Shown piece after piece: positions 7,430-16,646 of a DNA stretch of 48,961 bases; positions within the stretch are counted from its first letter, which is position 1; every line of letters begins with the position of its first letter. The translations under genes and the position numbers were made by a program. Below the pieces are notes generated by a model that saw nothing but the letters and a program-made list of their open reading frames with translations, was not told the origin of the DNA and ran no database searches. Source of the DNA: Desulfohalobiaceae bacterium S24 (lineage in GTDB: Bacteria > Desulfobacterota > Desulfovibrionia > Desulfovibrionales > Desulfothermaceae); NCBI GenBank assembly GCA_011389765.1, contig JAABTT010000020.1, forward strand, positions 1-48,961, read 5' to 3'.

Positions 7430-8338
7430 TTAAACACCCAGAATTTGGAGCATAAGGGGCATGGTCAGGACGGAAAGTACGGTTTGCATGGTGACGATGG
7501 AGGCCATGAGATCGGTATCGCCTCCCAGCTGCCGGGCCAGAATAAAGGCTGAGACCGCCGTGGGCACTGCGGCAAAAATCAGGGCAACGGCCCTGGCTTC
7601 ATCCTGAACCTGAAGCAGCAGACAAAAGCCGGAGGTACTCAAGGGAAACAGGATAAGCTTGATCAAGGAACTCAAAAGAATCCCCCGGCCGCTTCTTTTC
7701 AGGCTTTGCAGCTCCAAACCGGCGCCCACGGCCAGGAGGCCTAAAGGAAGGGCTGCCTTGCCCAGGAGCTCAAAGATCAGAAACAGCCATTTCGGTTGCG
7801 GGAGTTGGAGAAGATTGTAGGCAAAGCCGATGAGGCAGGCCAGGATTAAGGGATTGCGCAGGATTTCCAGGCATATTTTCCCGGCATTCCCCTGCTGCCC
7901 GCTCCCGAACCGGGTGAGGGTGAAGACGCACAAGAGATTGATCAGGGGGATCATGCCCAGCATGAGTACAGCGGCCAGGGTCAGGCCTGCGGACCCGAAA
8001 AGGGCCGAGGCCCCGGCCAGGGCGACAAAGGTATTGAAGCGAATCGATCCCTGGAAAACAGAGGTGAAGGAAGGACCGCTCAATCCCATGAGGGGTTTGA
8101 ACAGAAAAAGCAGCAGAGTCATGCTGCAAATGGTCAAGACGAGGCTGGCGGCCATGGGCAGGGCGATACTGATTTCAAAGGAGGCGGCAGCCAGTTTTTC
8201 GAATAACAGCGCCGGAAAGAGAACAAAATAGGTCAAACGCTCCGCGCCGGTCCAAAATACGGGCTGAAGCAGGGCCCATCGTTTGAAGAGATATCCGAGC
8301 AGGATAATGATGAAGACCGGAATAAGCGCCGTGAGCAT
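7430..8338 (-). CDS. AEC-family (auxin efflux carrier-like) transporter
   Basis: A 302-aa, very hydrophobic protein with about ten membrane helices, the length and layout of AEC/MleP-type carriers. Family marks are the N-terminal IPVFIIILLGYLFKR, the ERLTYFVLFPALLFEKLA segment, the GSIRFNTFVALA half-repeat, and the C-terminal FAAVPTAVSAFILARQLGGD with TMQTVLSVLTMPL. AEC carriers export or exchange organic acids or similar anions in bacteria; the substrate here cannot be told. An AAGGA stands 6 bases before the ATG. The gene is monocistronic, divergent from the AsmA-like gene, with the tRNA-Pro gene downstream. Confidence 0.92.
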   Translation of the reverse strand: MLTALIPVFIIILLGYLFKRWALLQPVFWTGAERLTYFVLFPALLFEKLAAASFEISIALPMAASLVLTICSMTLLLFLFKPLMGLSGPSFTSVFQGSIRFNTFVALAGASALFGSAGLTLAAVLMLGMIPLINLLCVFTLTRFGSGQQGNAGKICLEILRNPLILACLIGFAYNLLQLPQPKWLFLIFELLGKAALPLGLLAVGAGLELQSLKRSGRGILLSSLIKLILFPLSTSGFCLLLQVQDEARAVALIFAAVPTAVSAFILARQLGGDTDLMASIVTMQTVLSVLTMPLMLQILGV

Positions 8339-8565
8339 GGAGATCCTTTATTTTGGCCTATCAAGCGTGCTTGCCTCCGAACAAAAAATATTCTGCCGTT
8401 TTTTCAGGGAAGTGGCAAGCCGGTATTGTTTTCAGTCGCGGCTGCTGGTATCCTGGTCTCACTCCAGAACTCTTTCCTTTAAGAAAATGATTTTGGATTG
8501 AGTCAGGGTAAATTCCTGATTTTTTTTATATTCAGCAATGTTATATCTTCAACCTTCAATACTCT

Positions 8566-11500
8566 ATGACCTTGAGAAAATGCATTCTGTTCACGGCTCT
8601 GTCCGGACTGTTGCTGCTGCTTCTGGCCGGCGGGCTGCTTGTCTATTTCTGGACGCATCCCTCGGCTCTGCAGTCGATTTTGGAGAAACAGCTGTCCGGA
8701 AGCATCGGGATCAGGGTGCGTATGGATTCCTTGAGCTACTCCTTGAATCCCCTGAAGGTCCGGGTGCAGGGATTCAAGTTCGGAGAGTTCCCTGTCCGGG
8801 AAAGCGGGGTGTTTGTCTCTGTCTCCGACTTTCAGCTCTCCATGGAGCGAACAGGAGGATTTGCCGGCAAGACCCTTGTGCTGCATCCGGATTTTACCGG
8901 GGTGGCCATACACATGAGTTCCGGCTTTGATGCCTCTAAAATGGCGCCCGGGGAACACGACCCTTCCTTCTGGGGCCGAATAATGACTGAAATAGTGGGG
9001 TTTTTGTTTTTTGAAAAGATTCGAATCGGACGTGTCCGTCTGGAGCAGGGGCGGTTCGATATGGAGCATTCCGGGGTTCAGACCCGGCTTCGAAAGATAT
9101 CGGCGCATCTTACAGCCGAGAATCGGATGGTTCTTTCCTGCCGGGGGAATATTTCCCACCCGGTCCGGAAAATAGAGCTGAGCTTTCCGGTCATGGAGTT
9201 GGCTATACCCAACAGCTTCTCCTGGTCCGACCCGATCTTCAGAGCTCGCTTCCGAGTGGACAAGGGGCGCCTGGAGAGCCCGGATCTGGAAGCGGAGGAT
9301 CTGGATCTCCTGTTGGATATGGAGTATGAGCGAGCCGTCGGCAAGCTTGGGCTGAAAACCTTTGCCCTGGGGTTGTCCGTGGAGCAGAGCAATTTGCCTG
9401 TCCTGAAACGGATCATACCGGCGGATGTGCTTTTGCAGGGCCGCGGGACATACGATCCGGCACACAAACAACTAACGATGAACGGCCTTCGTCTCCGCTC
9501 GGCTGATGTAGTGGATCTTCAAGGCGCACTGCAGATTGACCCCAGGGACGGCTCCGGTTTCAAGCTGGATATTGAGCATGGCCGTCTGCAGACGGCAGAA
9601 ATCCTGGAGGCCGCATCTTTCGATTTTTCCGAGCAACTCGCCGGGGTGAGCTTGTCCGGCCCGCTTGAGTTCACAGGCGCTGTCTACGGCAAAGGGCAGG
9701 AAGCGGGCTTGAATTTCGAGCTGGATCTCCGGGCGGGTTTTAAGGGCCTGCGGCTGGAGCTGTCCCGGGAAGAACTTAAGCTGCGCACCGGATTGGACGG
9801 ACGGATCCGTTTTCAGGGCGAATGGCCGGGTCCCCTTAAGATGCAGGGTGAAATCTCTGCGGCTCAGACTCGGTTGCGCGGAACAGGGCTTGAGCTAAAG
9901 CCTTTTTCCACGTCTGTATCCTTCGCCGGAAGCTATCCGCTTTTTGAAATCAGAGACGGTAAAGCCGAGTTCCCGAAGGTCGGAGTGGCTTTTGCCGAGC
10001 AACAGATCTCATTTGAGCCATTGGCCCTGCACGTGCCGGAGGGAAGCCTTGATCTCCGGCAAGGCGCCGTCAAGATCCCGGCTCTGCATATCCGATCCCA
10101 GCACTTCGAGCATCTTGCCTTTTCTCTGCACCACACGGATAGGCGGAGTGAAGTGAAGCTTTTGGAGACGGATTTCCGGATCGGGGATCTGGCGCAAAGG
10201 CTTAATGTGATGCCTCGGGACTGGAAGGTGCAAGCCGCGGAGGATTTTGCATTGACCCTTGTCCAGGAGCAGGGTAAGCCAGTGGACTTCAGCACGAAAC
10301 TCGGGTTTGAAAATCTGCAATTCAGAAACGGGCCGGAGACTATGATCGGGGAGGGACTCAGGGGCGTCTGGCGCATGAGCGGTCGATTTGCTCGGGATGC
10401 TTCACGGTTTTTTTCCAAAATTTCCCTGGATATCGAGCGCGGGGAGGTCCTCATGGATCGTTTTTATCTGGATCTCAAACAGAAGCCCTTGTCCCTGTCC
10501 TGCTCCGGGGAGTATGCACTGCAGGAGAAGCTGGTATCGGACATTGATCTGTCCTTCGACCTTGAACATTTACTCCATTTCTCAACCCAGGGCAGTCTTG
10601 CACTTCAAAAATCGAATCCCAAATTTCATCTTGCTCTGAGTGTTCCCCAAACCGGGCTGCAGCCTGTTTTTCAAACTTTTGTCCAGGAGCCGTTTCAAAT
10701 GGATGCTCCCTTTATATCGGATATTGAATTGGAGGGCCGGGTTGGCGCCGAGCTTGAGCTGGACTCTAGGGAAGATGGATGGGGCATTACAGGCCGCTGC
10801 CTTCTGGACATGGACCATCTGAATTTTCAGGGAAGGGGGATTGGCTTTGGACGAATGAATCTCGATTTGCCCCTGTGGTACCAGAGTGAAGCAGATGCGA
10901 TTCCGAAAAGCCGGGCCAAAGGAAGAGCGATGATTGAGGAGTTCTATGCACCCGGGCTGCCGGAACAGCTGTTGCAGTTTGATTTGAAGGCCGGCCCGAA
11001 CGAACTTATACTGCATAAAAACAAGCCTTTGCAAACTTTTGGGGGCGGGGTGCTCCTGGGGCCACTGCGAATCACGAAGCCTTTGAGCAGGGAACTGCGC
11101 GTCGAGACCCGGCTTGAGCTGGATAATTTTTCCCTGGAACCGGCTCTTGGGAAGATTTTTCAGGATTCGATTCAAGGTTCTCTGAGCGGAATCCTCGATC
11201 CTGTTGTTTTGGAGAAGGGAGCGGTTCAGACCAGGGGAGGTCTGCGGGCCCGGGTTTTCAAGGGTCTGATTGATTTTTTCGACATCAAAGCCCAGAATGT
11301 ATTCAGCCCGGTGCCTAGCTTTGGGCTGAGCGCCAAGCTGCATGGTCTGGATCTAACCGAGATGACGACGAAAACTGATTTTGGGAAAATTCAAGGGGTC
11401 CTTGAAGGCTCTATTGAAGATCTGGAGATCGCTGCTGGACAGCCCCAACGATTTGATATGTTGCTGGAGACCGTGAAAACACAGGGCGTGGATCAAAAAA

Positions 11501-11817
11501 TCAGCGTCAAAGCCGTGGATAACATCGCCCGTATCGGGGGCGGGCAAAGTCCGTTCATGGGGTTTGCCGGGTCCTTGGCCACTATTTTTCAGAATTTTTC
11601 CTATCGAAAAATCGGAATCAAAGCGCACTTGGAGAACGATCGTTTTCAAATCAACGGCACCATCAAGGAGCAGGGAACGGAGTACCTCATCAAAAAAAGC
11701 GGTTTGACAGGGGTGAATATTGTAAATTCCAACCCGGACAATCTGATCAGCTTCAAGGACATGCTCAGGCGGATCAGGCGGGTCGCCTCCGGAGAGGGAA
11801 CGGTCCGGGTGGAGTAA
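8566..11817 (+). CDS. AsmA-like (YdbH/TamB-type) envelope protein
   Basis: A 1083-aa protein with one N-terminal membrane anchor (about residues 8-30) and a long, beta-rich periplasmic part of many short amphipathic strands. That is the pattern of AsmA-like bridge proteins, which move phospholipid between the membranes. The N-terminal segment after the anchor (LSYSLNPLKVRVQGFKFG) and the C-terminal block (IARIGGGQSPFMGFAGSLA, then FQINGTIKEQGTEYLIK) are what one sees in this superfamily. Assignment to a specific member (YdbH, TamB, AsmA) is uncertain. I see no clear ribosome binding site before ATG 8566; no better start follows before the anchor. A TamA-like gene lies at 20290, but the two are not adjacent. 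Confidence 0.75.
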   Translation: MTLRKCILFTALSGLLLLLLAGGLLVYFWTHPSALQSILEKQLSGSIGIRVRMDSLSYSLNPLKVRVQGFKFGEFPVRESGVFVSVSDFQLSMERTGGFAGKTLVLHPDFTGVAIHMSSGFDASKMAPGEHDPSFWGRIMTEIVGFLFFEKIRIGRVRLEQGRFDMEHSGVQTRLRKISAHLTAENRMVLSCRGNISHPVRKIELSFPVMELAIPNSFSWSDPIFRARFRVDKGRLESPDLEAEDLDLLLDMEYERAVGKLGLKTFALGLSVEQSNLPVLKRIIPADVLLQGRGTYDPAHKQLTMNGLRLRSADVVDLQGALQIDPRDGSGFKLDIEHGRLQTAEILEAASFDFSEQLAGVSLSGPLEFTGAVYGKGQEAGLNFELDLRAGFKGLRLELSREELKLRTGLDGRIRFQGEWPGPLKMQGEISAAQTRLRGTGLELKPFSTSVSFAGSYPLFEIRDGKAEFPKVGVAFAEQQISFEPLALHVPEGSLDLRQGAVKIPALHIRSQHFEHLAFSLHHTDRRSEVKLLETDFRIGDLAQRLNVMPRDWKVQAAEDFALTLVQEQGKPVDFSTKLGFENLQFRNGPETMIGEGLRGVWRMSGRFARDASRFFSKISLDIERGEVLMDRFYLDLKQKPLSLSCSGEYALQEKLVSDIDLSFDLEHLLHFSTQGSLALQKSNPKFHLALSVPQTGLQPVFQTFVQEPFQMDAPFISDIELEGRVGAELELDSREDGWGITGRCLLDMDHLNFQGRGIGFGRMNLDLPLWYQSEADAIPKSRAKGRAMIEEFYAPGLPEQLLQFDLKAGPNELILHKNKPLQTFGGGVLLGPLRITKPLSRELRVETRLELDNFSLEPALGKIFQDSIQGSLSGILDPVVLEKGAVQTRGGLRARVFKGLIDFFDIKAQNVFSPVPSFGLSAKLHGLDLTEMTTKTDFGKIQGVLEGSIEDLEIAAGQPQRFDMLLETVKTQGVDQKISVKAVDNIARIGGGQSPFMGFAGSLATIFQNFSYRKIGIKAHLENDRFQINGTIKEQGTEYLIKKSGLTGVNIVNSNPDNLISFKDMLRRIRRVASGEGTVRVE

Positions 11818-11819
11818 CA

Positions 11820-11895
11820 TTTTTTTTCGCTGCCGTGAGTCGTTTGGACAATTTCAGACAAAATGAAACTCCTGCACCCCGGCAGCGAAAAAAAA
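11820..11895. repeat. 15-bp inverted repeat with a 46-base loop, upstream of the gcvT-glyA gene
   Basis: TTTTTTTTCGCTGCC (11820-11834) pairs perfectly with GGCAGCGAAAAAAAA (11881-11895). It begins 3 bases after the stop codon of the AsmA-like gene and ends 86 bases before the start of the fusion gene. A second small stem (CCGCCT/AGGCGG) follows near 11929-11950. The structure could end transcription from the left or be a leader element; it does not match the glycine riboswitch core. Confidence 0.5.
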
Positions 11896-11981
11896 AATAT
11901 GGTTGGAAACTGAAAAAAATGGAGCACCCGCCTCTTTTTTTCAAGGCGGATGTTTCGGTTGATCCGGGGGTGGAGAAAATA

Positions 11982-14657
11982 ATGACGACAGGCACAAGAG
12001 AACTCAAGAGGACGCCTTTGTATGGCTGGCATCTTGCCAACAAAGGACAGATGGTTGATTTTGCCGGATGGGAAATGCCGGTTCAATACCTGACCGGAGT
12101 TATTCGGGAGCATCTGGGGACCCGCCGCTTCGGCGGTCTGTTTGATGTCAGCCACATGGGCCGGTTTCAGATTCAAGGATCGAATAAGCTGGCCTTTTTG
12201 CAGAAGGTCCTCACCAATAACGCCCAGGCCCTGCAGCCCTGGGAGGCCCAGTACACCATGCTCGGCAATGAACAGGGCGGAGCCCTGGATGATGCCTTTT
12301 TATACCGTTTTGGCGAAGATGATTATCTGCTCGTGGTGAACGCCTCCAACCGGGAAAATGACTGGGCCCATTTTCAAGACCTGGTGTCTGATTTCGAAGG
12401 AGTCTCCCTGAAGGACCTGACAGAGAGCCTTTCCCTCATAGCTGTCCAGGGTCCGAACAGTAAGGAGCTCTTGGAACGGGTTTCCGGTAAAGGGATCCGG
12501 CCAGAGTCCAGGCAGAACTGCCTGGGCCGGGTTGAACTCTGCGGGGTGGACTGCTACCTGTCCAGGACCGGGTACACCGGAGAGCCCAACAGTTTTGAGG
12601 TTTTTCCCCCGGCGGAGTCGGCCCTGAAACTCTGGGAGGGTCTGCTCGAGGCGGGACAGGATCTGCATATCCTTCCTGTCGGGCTTGGAGCCCGGGATAC
12701 CTTGCGGCTGGAGGCGGGAATGCCCTTGTACGGGCACGAGCTCGGGACGGCTCCTGATGGTTCGGAAATTCCGATTTTTGCGCTGCCTCTGGCCCCGGTG
12801 GCGGTGAGCTTGAGCCCCCTCAAAGGAGATTTCATCGGCCGGCAGGCCCTGACCGAGCAGTGGCGGACTCTGGAGATGCAGCGGGACGGCAATTTTTCCG
12901 GGTCTGCGGTTCTGCCCAAACGGATCAGGTGCCTCGCTTTGGAAGGCAAAGGGGTGGCCCGGCAGGGGGCCGAGGTCTTGCATCAGGGAAAAACGGTCGG
13001 AGTGGTGACCAGCGGGACGTCTGTTCCCTATTGGGTGTTTCAAGGGGAAGGCCTGGAGATGCAGCTCACGGACGAACAATCCCGGCGGTCCATCGGGTTG
13101 ACTTACCTGGAGTCCTGGATCCAGCCGGAGACCGAAGTGGCGGTAAAAGTCAGAAACAAGACCATTCCAGCCCGGGTGGTTGCCTTTCACGGACGCTCCG
13201 ACGCGCCGCCTTATTTTCATCCGCTTCCCGCGGGATATGCCGGGCCGGAAAGCGTGGATGCGGAGAGTGAAGCCAGGGAACGGCTGCGCTCCGTGCTCTC
13301 GAAGAGCTGGGACAATCATACCTGGCGGCAGGAGCGCTGCATGAATCTCATTCCCTCCGAGATGACGCCGTCTGCCCTGGTGCGCCTGACCCAGGTCGCC
13401 GATCCCGTGGGGCGCTATGCCGAGCACAAGGAACTGGCGGCGGCCTATGACCGGGAAATCTTTTACTACCAGGGCTGCGATTTCATCGCCTGGGTGGAAG
13501 AGCAGCTGGCCAGGGAGCTGTCTGATTTTTTGGGCTGCCCGCTGGTGGAATGCCGTCCGGTAAGCGGTCAGATGGCGAATATGACCGTGTTCAGCGGCCT
13601 GGTTCAATGGCGGAACCGGGCCAACCTCAAGCGGGAGCCGGGCCGCATCCCCTGCGCTTTCACCAATCATATCGGCAAAGGGGGCCATCTCTCAGCCCAG
13701 CCCATGGGGGCCCTGCGGGACTACATTGCCAAGGATCCCTTCACGGAAAAATTCAATGCGGTCAATTTCCCGGTCCTGGCGGACAATCCCTACTGCATCG
13801 ATTTGGAGGCCCTGGAACAGCTCCTGGATGTCTACGATCCGGAGCTCATTGTCTTCGGCAAATCCATGGTCCTGCACAGGGAGCCGGTGGCCGAAGTCCG
13901 GGCCATGCTCAAGGTCAGGTCAAAAAAGGCGGTGGTCATGTATGACATGGCCCATGTCCTGGGGCTCATCGGACCGCATTTTCAGGAGCCCTTCCAGGAA
14001 GGGGCGGATCTGGTCACGGGGTCGACCCATAAGACCTTTTTCGGCTCCCAGCGCGGGGTGATCGGCTGCGCCTTTGACCAGGAGAACACCCCGGAGCATG
14101 AGCTCTGGCAGGCCATCCGCAAGCGCTCCTTTCCGGGGATGGTCTCCAATCATCACCTGGGGACCCTGCTCGGATTGCTGATCGCGGCTATCGAGATGAA
14201 CGCCTTTAAAGACCGCTATCAACCCCAGGTCATTGCCAATGCCAAGGCCTTTGCCAGGGCTCTCAAGGCCTGCGGCCTCGAGGTTCAGGGCGATCCGGGT
14301 ATTGATTATACCGAGACCCACCAGGTGGTACTCAAGGTTGGCTACGCCCGGGGACCCGAGCTGGCCAGGTGGCTGGAGGACAACAACATTATCTGCAATT
14401 ATCAGGCCCTGCCCGAGGATGAGGGCTTTACCGCCAGTTCCGGGCTTCGCCTGGGCGTCAGCGAAATGACTCGGTTCGGGATGCGGGAGCCTGATTTTGA
14501 AGCCCTGGCCGCGCTCATGGCCGATGCTGTTCTCAGGGACAAGAGCGTTGCTGACGAAGTCGTCCGCCTGCGCAGCCGATTTCAGGAGCTGGATTTCTGT
14601 TTCAGCGGGGATGAAATCACGGCCTATCAGGAGCGGTTTTTGAAGAGTCTGGGATGA
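11982..14657 (+). CDS. Fused aminomethyltransferase / serine hydroxymethyltransferase (GcvT-GlyA)
   Basis: An 891-aa two-enzyme fusion. Residues 1 to about 405 are a complete GcvT (T-protein): LKRTPLYGWHLANKGQMVDF, DVSHMGRF, VVNASNRENDW (contains the conserved aspartate), RTGYTGE and GLGARDTLRLEAGMPLYGHEL. T-protein moves the aminomethyl carbon of glycine onto tetrahydrofolate to give 5,10-methylene-THF. From about residue 440 to the end is a PLP enzyme of the serine hydroxymethyltransferase family: NLIPSEM, the cofactor aspartate region YDMAHVLGLIG, and the PLP lysine in TGSTHKTFFG (Lys684). This half can use methylene-THF and glycine to make serine. The start at 11982 has GGAG 6-7 bases upstream; 49 more upstream codons are open but overlap an inverted repeat and look non-coding. 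No gcvH or gcvP lies in the window. The GlyA half diverges from standard GlyA in several motifs, so a related aldol reaction is possible. Confidence 0.9.
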   Translation: MTTGTRELKRTPLYGWHLANKGQMVDFAGWEMPVQYLTGVIREHLGTRRFGGLFDVSHMGRFQIQGSNKLAFLQKVLTNNAQALQPWEAQYTMLGNEQGGALDDAFLYRFGEDDYLLVVNASNRENDWAHFQDLVSDFEGVSLKDLTESLSLIAVQGPNSKELLERVSGKGIRPESRQNCLGRVELCGVDCYLSRTGYTGEPNSFEVFPPAESALKLWEGLLEAGQDLHILPVGLGARDTLRLEAGMPLYGHELGTAPDGSEIPIFALPLAPVAVSLSPLKGDFIGRQALTEQWRTLEMQRDGNFSGSAVLPKRIRCLALEGKGVARQGAEVLHQGKTVGVVTSGTSVPYWVFQGEGLEMQLTDEQSRRSIGLTYLESWIQPETEVAVKVRNKTIPARVVAFHGRSDAPPYFHPLPAGYAGPESVDAESEARERLRSVLSKSWDNHTWRQERCMNLIPSEMTPSALVRLTQVADPVGRYAEHKELAAAYDREIFYYQGCDFIAWVEEQLARELSDFLGCPLVECRPVSGQMANMTVFSGLVQWRNRANLKREPGRIPCAFTNHIGKGGHLSAQPMGALRDYIAKDPFTEKFNAVNFPVLADNPYCIDLEALEQLLDVYDPELIVFGKSMVLHREPVAEVRAMLKVRSKKAVVMYDMAHVLGLIGPHFQEPFQEGADLVTGSTHKTFFGSQRGVIGCAFDQENTPEHELWQAIRKRSFPGMVSNHHLGTLLGLLIAAIEMNAFKDRYQPQVIANAKAFARALKACGLEVQGDPGIDYTETHQVVLKVGYARGPELARWLEDNNIICNYQALPEDEGFTASSGLRLGVSEMTRFGMREPDFEALAALMADAVLRDKSVADEVVRLRSRFQELDFCFSGDEITAYQERFLKSLG

Positions 14658-15132
14658 TGCGGCTGCAAAAAATTCTTTTGCAGCCGCCAGAGGTCAGTAG
14701 TCAGAGGTCAGAAGTCAGTAAATCCAGATGATTATAGAAAAAATGAGTCACTCGGTTCGTTTACTTCAGACTCTTTGCAGGTAAGTCTGGGATGAGGGGA
14801 GTTGGAAATTGGAAATTTGAAATTGGTAATTTAAGAGGTTTCAGGTGTCACGTTTCGGGTGTCAGTCCTGCCGCTGGCCGCAGACCTCCTGTTTGATCGA
14901 AAAAGAAACTTTGAGTCACCTCCTCCGTCATTCCGGTGGGTCCGGGATGACGTTCCTTAGCCGGGGTGACGGAAAAAGAAAAATCAAGTTTCATACGAGC
15001 TTTGCCTCCGGCAAATTTGATATCTAATTATATGAAATAAAATACAATATTTCATTTTATGATTACGCAGATGATAAATTAAACAATTGCCAGGTTGATT
15101 AACCTTCAATCGTCAATTCTACAGGAGACCCC
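14658..15132. other. 475-bp intergenic region with short-period repeats, no gene
   Basis: No ORF with a binding site is seen. The stretch begins with a hairpin after the fusion gene. It then has GTCAG-based repeats (about 14695-14728: GGTCAGTAGTCAGAGGTCAG and similar) and GGAAATTGGAAATTTGAAATT (about 14802-14828). Next come GTTTCAGGTGTCACGTTTCGGGTGTCAG (about 14838-14865), a partial CGTCATTCCGG-type palindromic element (about 14926-14972) and AT-rich DNA with an ATGAAATA/TATTTCAT inverted repeat near 15031-15056. The end probably holds the promoter of the DUF1015 gene. Confidence 0.7.
14660..14686 (+). terminator. Hairpin at the end of the gcvT-glyA gene
   Basis: CGGCTGCAAAA (14660-14670) and TTTTGCAGCCG (14676-14686) form a perfect 11-bp stem, starting 3 bases after the stop codon. 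No T run follows outside the stem, so termination efficiency is uncertain. Confidence 0.6.
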
Positions 15133-16398
15133 GTGCCAGAGATTCATCCTTTTCCCTGTTACTGCGTGAAGCCGGAGTGGGCGGTGGAGGTGGTAACCCC
15201 GCCGTATGATGCCTTCAGCCCTGCTGAGCGGGCCGCTTTTGTGGAGGACCATCCGGGGAATTATTTGAACGTCATCCGGTCCCTGGATGAATTTACCGGT
15301 CACCGGACTCTCAGCCTGGAGAAACTGCTGGAACAGAATGCCGAGAATCTGCGCGAACTGCTGATTGCTGATAAGTTTTCCTTTTGCGAAGAGCCCTGCC
15401 TCTATCTGTACCGCTTGATTTCCGGGGAGCACGAACAGACCGGTCTGGTCTGCGAGATTTCCGTGGATGCCTACGCCGCTGGACAGAGCGTCAAAGTCCA
15501 CGAACAGACCAGGAGGGAGAAGGAGGATCAACTCCTGGCCTATATGGAGAGGGTCGGGGCCGCCTCCAGCCCGGTCTGCTGCACCTACAGGCACCAGGCG
15601 GCCATTGATGCAGAAGTCCGGGACTTGATTCAGAGCCGGGAACCCCTGCTGGATTTTCAAAGCGTGGACGGGGTCCGGCATACGGTCTGGCGGATGGCTG
15701 ATGCCGAGCGTATTCAGCGGATGACTTCATTGTTTGCGGCCCTTCCGGTGAGCTATCTCACCGACGGGCACCATCGGGCCGCCGTGGCCTGGAGATATGC
15801 GCAGCAGGAGCGCCTGGTTAGAAACGAACGCTATACTGGGGAAGAGCCTTTCAATTTCCTGCTGGTGGCCTTTTTCCCGGACAATCAGCTCCGGATTCTG
15901 CCGTATAATCGATGCGTCAAGGGCTTGAACGGATTGAGCAAAGCCGAATTTCTCACACGGCTTGAGGCGCATTTCACAGTGACTGAGTTTTCCCCTCGGC
16001 CAACAGAAGGATATCTTCCGGATCGGCCCAGACGCTTTGCTTGTCTGCTTGGCGATAACTGGTATGATCTGCTGCTCAGGTCCGAGGTCGGCATCCCGGA
16101 CGATCCTGTGCAGCGGTTGGATGTCAGTTTGCTGCAGCGTTTCATCCTTGAGCCGGTGTTGGGGATTCGAGAGCCCCGGACCGATCCCAGGATCGGCTAT
16201 ATTTCCGGGGCCAGCGGGGAAAAAGGTTTGGAGAATGCCTGCCGGCAGGGCTTTGCTGCGGCTTTTGCCTGTTACGGGATGAGCGTGCAGGAACTCATTG
16301 CCGTAGCTGAGGCCGGTCAGATCATGCCCCCGAAATCAACCTGGTTCGATCCCAAGGCCCGTTCCGGCCTGTTTGTGCGCATGCGGAATGGGGGCTGA
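15133..16398 (+). CDS. DUF1015 family protein
   Basis: A 421-aa protein starting with GTG, preceded by AGGAG at 15123-15127 with suitable spacing. The sequence fits the DUF1015 family throughout: VVTPPYDAFSPAERAAF near the N-terminus, YLNVIRSLDEF, YLYRLISGEHEQTGLVCEI, VKVHEQTRREKEDQLLAYMERV, and the conserved core VSYLTDGHHRAAVAWRYA with a histidine pair. The C-terminus has IGYISGASGEKGLENA and MPPKSTWFDPKARSGLFVR. The family is widespread and often beside amino-acid or one-carbon genes, but its reaction is not established to my knowledge. The 475-bp gap makes co-transcription with the gcvT-glyA fusion unlikely. Confidence 0.9.
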   Translation: MPEIHPFPCYCVKPEWAVEVVTPPYDAFSPAERAAFVEDHPGNYLNVIRSLDEFTGHRTLSLEKLLEQNAENLRELLIADKFSFCEEPCLYLYRLISGEHEQTGLVCEISVDAYAAGQSVKVHEQTRREKEDQLLAYMERVGAASSPVCCTYRHQAAIDAEVRDLIQSREPLLDFQSVDGVRHTVWRMADAERIQRMTSLFAALPVSYLTDGHHRAAVAWRYAQQERLVRNERYTGEEPFNFLLVAFFPDNQLRILPYNRCVKGLNGLSKAEFLTRLEAHFTVTEFSPRPTEGYLPDRPRRFACLLGDNWYDLLLRSEVGIPDDPVQRLDVSLLQRFILEPVLGIREPRTDPRIGYISGASGEKGLENACRQGFAAAFACYGMSVQELIAVAEAGQIMPPKSTWFDPKARSGLFVRMRNGG

Positions 16399-16646
16399 GC
16401 AGACCGGCTTCGCACAGAAGCTTCGCCGTGGCAAGGGGCATAGGGCATAGAGTAGGGAGTAGAGAGCAGAGGGCGGAGGGAGAGAACGTCGAACATCGAA
16501 CGTTGAATGATGAATGATGAATGAAGAGGGCGGAGGTCGGACGTCGGACATCGGAGGGCGGAAGACGGAGGTAGATCGTGTCTGTCCTCCGTCTTTTCTG
16601 ACCCCTGGCCACTGATTACTGACTCCTGATCTCTTCCCCAAGTCCC
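16399..16646. repeat. Short-period degenerate repeat block and convergent terminator
   Basis: Non-coding DNA between convergent genes. It contains runs built on words of about 7-8 bases: GGGCATAGGGCATAGAGTAGG (about 16436-16456), CGAACATCGAACGTTGAATGATGAATGATGAATG (about 16491-16524), GGTCGGACGTCGGACATCGGAGGGCGGA (about 16533-16562), and ACTGATTACTGACTCCTGATC (about 16611-16631). A 10-bp stem (AAGACGGAGG 16562-16571, CCTCCGTCTT 16586-16595) followed by TT can end transcription. Frames across the block translate to low-complexity sequence and are not genes. Confidence 0.75.

Noticed and set aside
11818..11981. Glycine riboswitch before the gcvT-glyA fusion
   Set aside because: Structure is present, but I could not find the conserved glycine aptamer core sequences.
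14926..14972. Insertion sequence or complete REP element (CGTCATTCCGG type)
   Set aside because: Only a partial, imperfect palindrome is present; no transposase and no flanking duplication.
16436..16562. CRISPR array
   Set aside because: The repeat words are only about 7-8 bases, degenerate, and there are no uniform spacers or cas genes.
16322..16641. Minus-strand ORFs of 96-101 codons across the repeat block
   Set aside because: Their translations are low-complexity products of the short-period repeats and overlap the end of the DUF1015 gene.
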